Source: JBIQLO01 sp044464175 (GTDB taxonomy: Bacteria > Planctomycetota > Phycisphaerae > Tepidisphaerales > Tepidisphaeraceae). From it: 7,895 nucleotides of DNA. The notes beneath the pieces are model-generated. The model saw nothing but the letters and a program-made list of their open reading frames with translations. It searched no databases and was not told the DNA's origin. Below, piece after piece: positions 1 to 5,250 of the stretch. The translations under genes were made by a program, and so were the position numbers. Location of the stretch: contig JBIQLO010000186.1 in NCBI GenBank assembly GCA_044464175.1, positions 1 to 7,895 on the forward strand, written 5' to 3'. The stretch's first letter is position 1; each line of letters begins with the position of its first letter.

Positions 1-102
1 CCAACCAACGAACCCAAACGAACCAAACCCAAATCCCCCCTGGCGCTCCAGAATCCGCGATTTCCCGAGGCCAACCCAATACGCGTATTTCCCAACGAAC
101 CC
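1..102 (-). repeat. Dispersed 102-bp repeat, copy 1 (C-rich on + strand)
   Basis: This stretch is the reverse complement of 7675-7776. Aligned base by base there are no gaps and five mismatches (97/102). It starts at the first base of the window, so the real element may extend further left. It contains a perfect 12-nt palindrome AATACGCGTATT (79-90), a short CTGG/CCAG stem, and spaced copies of AACGAACC. One frame on the + strand stays open from base 1 to the TGA at 133-135 and gives a peptide rich in NEP and KRT; the equivalent frame is open in the other copy too. I do not think it is a gene. It is most likely a non-coding dispersed intergenic repeat. No transposase is visible near it. Confidence 0.9.
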
Positions 103-156
103 ACCCTCCCCCGAATCCCGAATTCCGCAACCTGAGCCTCGAAAGCCAATAAACCC

Positions 157-184
157 TTTCCTTGCCCCCCCAACTTGCTATATT
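157..184 (+). promoter_or_regulatory. Possible weak promoter of the sulfatase gene
   Basis: A TATATT hexamer (179-184) lies 8 nt before the ATG at 193. The best -35 at a 16-nt spacing is TTTCCT (157-162), a poor match. No Shine-Dalgarno sequence is seen before the ATG, so transcription starting at or next to the start codon (leaderless mRNA) would fit. This is a weak call based only on motif likeness and position. Confidence 0.2.
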
Positions 185-192
185 CCAATCCC

Positions 193-1677
193 ATGCCCAA
201 ACGACCCAATCTCCTGCTTATCACCACCGATCAACAACGGGGCGACTGCCTCGGCGCCGCCGGCCATCCCGTCGTCGAAACCCCCTACCTCGACGAGTTG
301 GCGATGAACGGCGCACGATTCGACCACGCCTACACCGCCGTTCCCTCCTGCACCCCCGCCCGCGCCGGACTCATTACCGGCATGGATCAGTGGAACCACG
401 GCCGCCTCACCATGGCCGGCTCCGATTACCTGGCCTACCCCGCCACACTCCCCGGCGAACTGGCCAAGGCCGGTTACCACACCCAGCTCATTGGCAAGGC
501 CCACCACGCTCCCCAGCGGGCCCTCTACGGATTCCACAACATGCTGCTGGATGAATCCAGCCGCGAACTGGACCATCAGTTCAAGAGCGACTACCGCGCC
601 TGGTTCGAGGAGAACAAGACCGGCCCCTACGGCTATCGCGACCACTCGATCGACTGGAACAGTTGGATGGCCCGCCCCAGCCACCTGCCCGAACACCTGC
701 ATCCCACCTGGTGGACCGCCAACGAAAGCGTTAATTTCGTGCGCCGACGCGATCCCACCAAGCCCTTTTTCCTCTGGATGTCCTTCGCCCGCCCCCATTC
801 CCCCTACGATGCTCCCCAGGCCTACTTCGACATGTACGCCAACAATCCCGACATCCCCGAGCCGGCCATCGGCGACTGGGACAAGGAATATGACCAGCGC
901 ATCGACGACACCAACGCCGCCCGCTCCCGGCGCTCTGCGGCCGAAATCCGCCGTGCCCGCGCCGGCTACTACGGCAACATCACCTTCATCGATCACCAGA
1001 TCGGCCGGTTCCTCTACGAATTCAAAAAGGCCCAGCCCGAGGCCTACGCCAATACGCTAATCATCTTCACCTCCGACCACGGCGACATGATGGGCGATCA
1101 CCACCACTGGCGCAAAACCTACGCCTACGAAGGTTCCGCCCGCGTCCCCTTCATCGTCAAATGGCCCGAGAAATGGGACCTTCAGCGCGGCCAGGTGCGG
1201 CATGAGCCAATCGAGCTGCGCGACGTCATGCCCACCCTGCTGGATGCCGCTGGCGTGAACATCCCCGAATCCGTCGATGGCGCCAGCGTCCTGAATCCGA
1301 TCCGCGACCCCGACGCCCCATGGCGCGACTTCGTCCAGGGAGAACACACCACCTGCTACACGCGCGAGCTGGGCATGCAGTACGTCACCGACGGGCGCGA
1401 GAAATATATCTGGTTCCACATCACCGGCCGCGAACAATTCTTCGATCTGGAAAAGGACCCCCTCGAGTGCCACGACCTGGCGAGCGACCCCGCCGCCGAA
1501 AAACGGATCGCCCCCTGGCGCAAGCGATTGGCCGAGATCAACGAAAAGCGGGGCGACCCGCGCGGCAAGAACGGCAAACTCGTCCCCCAGCCCGATGGCG
1601 CCCTGACCTTCAGCCCCAACTACGCCAGGTGGAAGCAGCGCGGCGAACAGATCATCGGAAACAACGGCGGCTGGTGA
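193..1677 (+). CDS. Sulfatase (S1 family, formylglycine-dependent), arylsulfatase-like
   Basis: The 494-residue product is a full-length type I sulfatase, which hydrolyses sulfate esters of carbohydrates or aryl compounds. The N-terminal metal site is TTDQQRGD (residues 11-18). The signature SCTPARAGLITG (52-63) contains Cys53, the residue oxidised to catalytic formylglycine by a separate maturase, and Arg57. A second metal/active-site block is SDHGDMMGDHHHWRK (294-308), followed by E313 and RVPF. The C-terminal FFDLEKDPLECHDLA is the usual family tail motif. I chose the ATG at 193 because the conserved β-strand begins just after it; a TTG at 175 would add only six residues of no evident value. 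No signal peptide is visible, so it may act in the cytoplasm, which is less usual for polysaccharide-degrading sulfatases. The substrate cannot be read from sequence. It converges on the isomerase gene, and its codons mostly end in C, following the local strand bias. Confidence 0.95.
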   Translation: MPKRPNLLLITTDQQRGDCLGAAGHPVVETPYLDELAMNGARFDHAYTAVPSCTPARAGLITGMDQWNHGRLTMAGSDYLAYPATLPGELAKAGYHTQLIGKAHHAPQRALYGFHNMLLDESSRELDHQFKSDYRAWFEENKTGPYGYRDHSIDWNSWMARPSHLPEHLHPTWWTANESVNFVRRRDPTKPFFLWMSFARPHSPYDAPQAYFDMYANNPDIPEPAIGDWDKEYDQRIDDTNAARSRRSAAEIRRARAGYYGNITFIDHQIGRFLYEFKKAQPEAYANTLIIFTSDHGDMMGDHHHWRKTYAYEGSARVPFIVKWPEKWDLQRGQVRHEPIELRDVMPTLLDAAGVNIPESVDGASVLNPIRDPDAPWRDFVQGEHTTCYTRELGMQYVTDGREKYIWFHITGREQFFDLEKDPLECHDLASDPAAEKRIAPWRKRLAEINEKRGDPRGKNGKLVPQPDGALTFSPNYARWKQRGEQIIGNNGGW

Positions 1678-1688
1678 ACAGAAGTCAT

Positions 1689-1732
1689 GAAAACATGAAA
1701 CGTGAACCCAATTCTTCACGTTTCATGTTTTC
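1689..1732. terminator. Perfect 18-bp hairpin between convergent genes, likely bidirectional terminator
   Basis: The left arm GAAAACATGAAACGTGAA (1689-1706) is exactly complementary to the right arm at 1715-1732, around an 8-nt loop (CCCAATTC). It begins 11 nt after the sulfatase stop and lies 21 nt beyond the isomerase stop, so both genes would transcribe into it. The stem is AT-rich, with a TTTTC run at the 3' side on + and the complementary arrangement on -. That fits a two-way intrinsic terminator, though the long U tract of the classic form is missing. Confidence 0.7.
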
Positions 1733-1747
1733 GACTCTTCACGTTTC
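1713..1747. repeat. 12-nt direct repeat TCTTCACGTTTC overlapping the hairpin
   Basis: TCTTCACGTTTC occurs at 1713-1724, in the loop and right arm of the hairpin, and again at 1736-1747, 23 bp later. The left arm carries its complement (GAAACGTGAA). The convergent spacer therefore holds three related ACGTTTC/GAAACGT units, which looks more like a small decayed repeat cluster than an ordinary terminator. Confidence 0.6.
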
Positions 1748-1753
1748 CCGCTC

Positions 1754-2701
1754 CTACGGCTGCGTCGTCGCCGCCGGCGTCGCCGTCTCCCTGAAGTTGA
1801 CGTACGGGTTCTCCTTCGCCGTCACCGACCGCACCTCGATCGACTGAATGACCGGCGGCTTGGCCGGCCGCCCCGTCGCCGCGTCGGCGATCGGTGTCCC
1901 GGCAATCTTCTGCACCGTCTCCATCCCCTCGACCACCTTGCCGAACGTCGTATATCGCCCGTCCAGGGCCTTGGTGTGGTCGTAATCCAGGCAGATGAAA
2001 AACTGGCTCCCGGCAGTATTGGCGAACTGCGGCCGCGGCAGCGGATAAGGCGGCTGCTGCTCCAGCGGGTCCCCGTTCCGCGCCATCGACAGCACCCCCG
2101 GCAGATGCGGCCGGTCATTGAACTCCGCCGTGATCTGGTATCCCGGCCCGCCCGTGCCGTCACCCAGCGGATCCCCACCCTGAATCACAAACCCCGGAAT
2201 GATCCGGTGGAACGTCAGCTTGTTGAAAAATCCCCCGACCGACAATTCCAGGAAATTGTCCACCGTATGCGGCGCAACATCATAGTAGAACGCCAGCGTC
2301 ATCTTCCCCTGATCCGTTGTCGCCACGGCATACCGCAGCGGCTCGATGTGCGTGACCAGCACTTCATTGGGCGTATTGCGCCGTTTGTCGTTTAGCACGT
2401 TGATGACCAGCGGCGTCCCCTGGAACGCCGGAAGCAGCTTGTCCTTCGCCACGGCATAGAGCAGATACGTCCCCGGCGTGTTCGCCGCCGCCGGAAACAC
2501 CTTCTGCAAATCAACCGTCTTGTCGCCGCTGATCACCGCGTCGGCCTCATTGGCCGGCTCAACCCCCTGGCCCCCGAAGTCCGTCAAAACCAGCTTCACT
2601 GTCTCCTGAGTCTTGACCTCCACCATCAGCGGCTGCTTCGGCGCAACCCAGGCCTTGAGCGGAAACAGAATCGAGAAAAACGCCACCGCGACTGCATGCA
2701 T
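1754..2701 (-). CDS. Cyclophilin-type peptidyl-prolyl cis-trans isomerase with extra N-terminal domain
   Basis: This 315-residue protein catalyses cis-trans isomerisation of proline peptide bonds and so assists folding. Residues 1-19 are hydrophobic, possibly a poor signal peptide or anchor, since no basic N-terminus is seen. Residues about 25-105 form a β-rich extension (MVEVKTQETVKLVLTDF, then GTYLLYAV) that I associate with planctomycete homologues. The cyclophilin domain spans about 120-293: FHRIIPGFVIQGGDP (164-178) has the catalytic Arg166 and Gln175, then MARNGDP, AGSQFFICLD (230-239) and LDGRYTTFGKV (246-256). The position matching the cyclosporin-binding Trp121 of human CypA is Ala245, and His126 is Tyr250; such changes are common in bacterial members. 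The tail (TATPAATTQP) is low-complexity. The ATG at 2701 has a good Shine-Dalgarno. The gene lies 72 bp downstream of the PLD-family gene on the same strand and may be co-transcribed with it. Confidence 0.93.
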   Translation of the reverse strand: MHAVAVAFFSILFPLKAWVAPKQPLMVEVKTQETVKLVLTDFGGQGVEPANEADAVISGDKTVDLQKVFPAAANTPGTYLLYAVAKDKLLPAFQGTPLVINVLNDKRRNTPNEVLVTHIEPLRYAVATTDQGKMTLAFYYDVAPHTVDNFLELSVGGFFNKLTFHRIIPGFVIQGGDPLGDGTGGPGYQITAEFNDRPHLPGVLSMARNGDPLEQQPPYPLPRPQFANTAGSQFFICLDYDHTKALDGRYTTFGKVVEGMETVQKIAGTPIADAATGRPAKPPVIQSIEVRSVTAKENPYVNFRETATPAATTQP

Positions 2702-2707
2702 GAAAAG

Positions 2708-2712
2708 CTCCT
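2708..2712 (-). promoter_or_regulatory. Shine-Dalgarno site of the isomerase gene
   Basis: AGGAG on the minus strand lies 6 nt before the ATG at 2701. It supports this start over the overlapping out-of-frame ATG at 2697. No convincing separate promoter or terminator was seen in the 72-bp gap (2702-2773) to the upstream PLD-family gene, which favours read-through from that gene. Confidence 0.7.
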
Positions 2713-2773
2713 GTTCAGAGTTCGAAGGGCGAACGCATCCCGATGAAGGTCCGGCCCGCGAACGAGAATACTA

Positions 2774-4045
2774 TCATAACAGATACCGCGCCCGACTCAC
2801 GGCCCACTGGCCAAAGCGGTCTCGCAGCGGCCGGCGCCGCCACTTGTCCAGGCAGATCTGCTGGGCATACCCCATGTCGTTCTCAAACAGCACCTGCACC
2901 TGTCGTCCCAACTCCCGTGACCGGATCATCACCGACAACTCGCAGTTGTATTCCACGCTGCGGTAATCCAGGTTCGTTGAGCCGATCATCGAAATCTCCC
3001 CGTCGATCACCATCGTCTTGGCATGCAGGATCGCACCCTGTCGCTCGTATATTTCCACCCCCGCAGAGAGCAGCTTCTCATAGAACGAGCGGGCCGCCCA
3101 CACCAGCAGCATCACATCGCAGCAGTTGGGCAGCATTAACTGCACCCGCACACCCCGTCGGGCCGCGGCACAGAGTTCGTCAATCAGGGCGTTGGACGGC
3201 GCGAAGTACGCCATCGTCAACTGGATGCTGGAGCGGGCCCGGTGAAACAGCTTGTGCAGCACATCCGCCAGCGGGCTGTCCAGCGTCGGCACTGAAGCCA
3301 GGACGCCGACCTGCCCCTCGGAAAAGTCCAGGTTCTGAACGTACATCGCCCGCGCGACGCGCCCGCCATGGGTGACATAATGCCAGGAGCGGGCAAAGGC
3401 CCGCAGCAGCGGCCGGGCCGCCGGACCGATGATCCCAATGGCGTTGTCTCGCCATACCGCCTTCTGGGCGGTGCTGGTGCGCACGACCCACGATCCGGCG
3501 TAATTGGCCCCCAGATTCAACCCGCCCAGGCCCGCGATGTTGTTGTCGATCACCAGCAGCTTGCGGTGATCGCGGTTGAAGGGTCGCCACCCGAACTGGC
3601 ACTCCCAGGGCACCAGCGGGTGAAACGCCTGCACATGCGCCCCGGCCCGGCGGAGGCCATCGAACATCGGACGTTCCGAGCCGATCGATCCAAACGCGTC
3701 ATAAATCAGATAAACCTCAACGCCGTCGCGGGCCTTCTTGGCCAGTAGATCGGCGAAGGCCTCCCCCGTTTCATCATCATGGAAGATGTAGATTTCCAGG
3801 CAGATGCGCTGGCGCGCCTCCTTGATCGCCTGGAAGGCGGCGTGAAGCGCCTCACCGTCCTTGTAGAGCTGAACGCGGCTGCCATCGTCCAGCCGCACCG
3901 GATCGGGCACAACCCAGCCATCGTCGTCGCTGCCGGGCTCGGTGTTGACCCCGCTGGAGGTGCCGGCCTCGCCGGAACGCACCTGGATCGGCGCACGGTC
4001 CCGGGCCAGGGCTTCGACCAGTTCAGAGGAGTGATCCACCGGCAT
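2774..4045 (-). CDS. Phospholipase D-family enzyme, cardiolipin synthase-like
   Basis: The 423-residue product has two PLD catalytic motifs. The first is HRKLLVID (H160, K162, D167) with downstream GGLNLGANYAG. The second is HAKTMVID (H341, K343, D348) followed by IGSTNLDYRS. Two HKD motifs in one chain form a complete phosphatidyl-transfer active site. The likely reaction is cardiolipin synthesis by phosphatidyl transfer between phospholipids, as in ClsB-type enzymes, and the length is close to theirs. No transmembrane segments are visible at the N-terminus, unlike ClsA, so it would be a peripheral membrane enzyme. Residues 1-50 are polar and poorly conserved in appearance. The ATG at 4045 sits 7 nt after a good -10, with no Shine-Dalgarno, suggesting a leaderless mRNA. 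Another PLD-superfamily phosphodiesterase remains possible. It is divergent from mrp and upstream of the isomerase. Confidence 0.92.
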   Translation of the reverse strand: MPVDHSSELVEALARDRAPIQVRSGEAGTSSGVNTEPGSDDDGWVVPDPVRLDDGSRVQLYKDGEALHAAFQAIKEARQRICLEIYIFHDDETGEAFADLLAKKARDGVEVYLIYDAFGSIGSERPMFDGLRRAGAHVQAFHPLVPWECQFGWRPFNRDHRKLLVIDNNIAGLGGLNLGANYAGSWVVRTSTAQKAVWRDNAIGIIGPAARPLLRAFARSWHYVTHGGRVARAMYVQNLDFSEGQVGVLASVPTLDSPLADVLHKLFHRARSSIQLTMAYFAPSNALIDELCAAARRGVRVQLMLPNCCDVMLLVWAARSFYEKLLSAGVEIYERQGAILHAKTMVIDGEISMIGSTNLDYRSVEYNCELSVMIRSRELGRQVQVLFENDMGYAQQICLDKWRRRPLRDRFGQWAVSRARYLL

Positions 4046-4052
4046 GGCGGGA

Positions 4053-4081
4053 ATTCTATCCGGCTTGCGGCAATTTGTCCC
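4053..4081 (-). promoter_or_regulatory. Promoter of the PLD-family gene, possibly leaderless
   Basis: On the minus strand, GGGACA (4081-4076) and TAGAAT (4058-4053) are separated by exactly 17 nt. They match 4/6 and 5/6 of the sigma-70 consensus. Only 7 nt separate the -10 from the ATG at 4045, so the start point would fall on or beside the A of the ATG. No Shine-Dalgarno is present. This follows from motif match and spacing alone. Confidence 0.5.
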
Positions 4082-4104
4082 ATGCGTGTCATCTTTTGCG
4101 CATG
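4081..4104. promoter_or_regulatory. Inverted repeat CATGCG-N12-CGCATG, candidate operator
   Basis: CATGCG (4081-4086) and CGCATG (4099-4104) are perfect inverted half-sites with a 12-nt spacer. They overlap the -35 and spacer of the mrp promoter and touch the -35 of the divergent PLD-family promoter. The placement suits a dimeric regulator controlling both genes. The arms are short, so chance is possible. Confidence 0.3.
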
Positions 4105-4114
4105 CCGCTATAAT
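4086..4114 (+). promoter_or_regulatory. Promoter of mrp
   Basis: GTGTCA (4086-4091, 4/6 match) is followed after 17 nt by a perfect TATAAT (4109-4114). The expected start point is near 4121, leaving a leader of about 28 nt that contains a weak AGGG (4134-4137), 11 nt before the ATG at 4149. The -35 boxes of this promoter and the divergent PLD-family promoter are only 4 nt apart, so the two may compete for polymerase or share a regulator. Confidence 0.6.
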
Positions 4115-4148
4115 CGGTCAAGATTTTGAACAATAGGGATTTTTATTC

Positions 4149-5216
4149 ATGGCATTGACACGCGAACAAGCGATTCAGGCGTTGCGCACCGTCCAGGACC
4201 CGGAACTCTTCAAGGACATCGTCACCTTGAACATGGTGAAGGAGGTCCGGGTCGAAGGGGATATCGTCCACGTCCATGTGGAGCTGACCACGCCCGCCTG
4301 CCCGCTGAAGGAGACGATCAAGCGGGATGTGGAAAATGCGCTGACCAAAGTCGGCGCGACGAAAGTGGAACTGGAGCTGTCGGCCCGGACCAGCGGCCAG
4401 CAAGCCCGCCGGGAGAGCCTGCCCCAGGTGAAGAACATCATCGCCGTGGGGGCGGGCAAAGGGGGCGTGGGCAAATCGACCATCGCCGCCAATCTCGCCG
4501 TTGCGCTCCAGCGGGACGGGGCGGCCGTCGGGCTGATGGACGGGGACATCTACGGCCCCTCCATGCCGACGATGCTGGGCCTCAAGGGCAAAGCCCCGCA
4601 GGTGCGCGGCAACAAGATCATTCCGTTCCATGTGCATGGCATCCACGCGATCACCATCGGCGCACTGGTGGAACAGGAAAAGCCGTTGATCTGGCGCGGG
4701 CCGATGGCCCATGGGGCGTTTAAGCAACTGCTGCTGGACAACACGGAGTGGCCGGATTTGGACTATCTGATCGTCGATCTGCCGCCTGGGACGGGCGATG
4801 TGCCCTTGACGCTCTGCCAGTTGTTGCCGCTGACCGGCGCGGTCGTGGTCGCCACGCCGCAACAGGTGGCGCTGGATGACGCCATTCGTGCCGCCCGCAT
4901 GTTCCAGCAACTCGGGGCGCCGATTCTGGGGCTGGTTGAGAATATGAGCGTGTTTGTCGCGCCGGACGGTTCGGAGCATGACATATTCGGGCGCGGCGGC
5001 GCGGAGCAGACAGCTCAGCGGCTGGGCATTCCGTTCCTCGGCGCGGTGCCGATGTTTACGGAGCTGCGGGTCAACAGCGACAGCGGCAATCCGGTGGCCA
5101 ACTTCACGAGCAATCCCCGGCTGGCCCAGTCCCTTGAACACATGGCACGGAATCTGGCCGGGCAGGTAAGCGTTCACAATCTCCAGGCCCCGGTCCCGGA
5201 ACTGAGTGTCAGCTGA
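4149..5216 (+). CDS. mrp: Mrp/ApbC/NBP35-family P-loop ATPase, iron-sulfur cluster carrier
   Basis: The 355-residue protein belongs to the Mrp family, which carries and delivers Fe-S clusters in the cytoplasm. Residues about 5-77 form a MIP18 (DUF59) domain with the conserved TTPACPL motif (Cys51). The ATPase domain has the deviant Walker A GAGKGGVGKST (101-111), DGDIYGPSMPTMLG (131-144) and Walker B DYLIVDLPPGTGD (205-217), then TPQQVALDDA (236-245). VENMSVFV (263-270) is normally followed by a CxxC pair that binds the bridging cluster at the dimer interface. Here the sequence is APDG (271-274), so both cysteines are missing. The remaining IFGRGGAEQTAQ is typical. The length matches DUF59-containing Mrp proteins, with no extra C-terminal domain. 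Codons favour G at third positions. A perfect -10 lies upstream, and the gene converges on the AMP-binding gene 34 bp away with no strong terminator between them. Confidence 0.95.
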   Translation: MALTREQAIQALRTVQDPELFKDIVTLNMVKEVRVEGDIVHVHVELTTPACPLKETIKRDVENALTKVGATKVELELSARTSGQQARRESLPQVKNIIAVGAGKGGVGKSTIAANLAVALQRDGAAVGLMDGDIYGPSMPTMLGLKGKAPQVRGNKIIPFHVHGIHAITIGALVEQEKPLIWRGPMAHGAFKQLLLDNTEWPDLDYLIVDLPPGTGDVPLTLCQLLPLTGAVVVATPQQVALDDAIRAARMFQQLGAPILGLVENMSVFVAPDGSEHDIFGRGGAEQTAQRLGIPFLGAVPMFTELRVNSDSGNPVANFTSNPRLAQSLEHMARNLAGQVSVHNLQAPVPELSVS

Positions 5217-5250
5217 TTCGAGGCGCCAATCCGGCACGGAGTCTGCCATA

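Larger units (their letters stand above)
3900..4200. other. GC-skew switch point; candidate replication-origin-like position
   Basis: Hand counts on 60-base lines show C over G on the left: 61-120 C28/G8, 301-360 C29/G13, 2161-2220 C23/G13, 3001-3060 C22/G12. On the right G exceeds C: 4321-4380 G23/C11, 4921-4980 G24/C11, 6301-6360 G27/C12, 7501-7560 G33/C11. Between about 3540 and 4200 the lines are mixed. The bias holds for genes on both strands, so it is not a coding-strand effect. Negative-to-positive skew is the usual origin polarity. Against an origin, no DnaA box (TTATCCACA-like) and no dnaA, dnaN or parAB genes were seen. Confidence 0.35.

Noticed and set aside
178..996. Long open frame on the minus strand opposite the sulfatase gene
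   Set aside because: It is antisense to an unmistakable sulfatase, its product is a Gly/Val-rich string without a recognisable domain, and it arises from GC-rich codon bias.
4046..4148. Classical oriC with DnaA boxes
   Set aside because: I found no TTATCCACA-like 9-mers here or elsewhere in the window, and no dnaA, dnaN, rpmH or parAB genes. Only composition supports an origin, so it stays a hypothesis.
4143..5249. Minus-strand open frame of about 368 codons opposite mrp
   Set aside because: Mrp motifs on the + strand are complete; the antisense product is rich in His, Arg and Gln with no domain, as expected of a shadow frame.
5217..5250. Terminator between mrp and the AMP-binding gene
   Set aside because: Only a 4-bp GGCA/TGCC stem is present, with no T tract; too weak to call.
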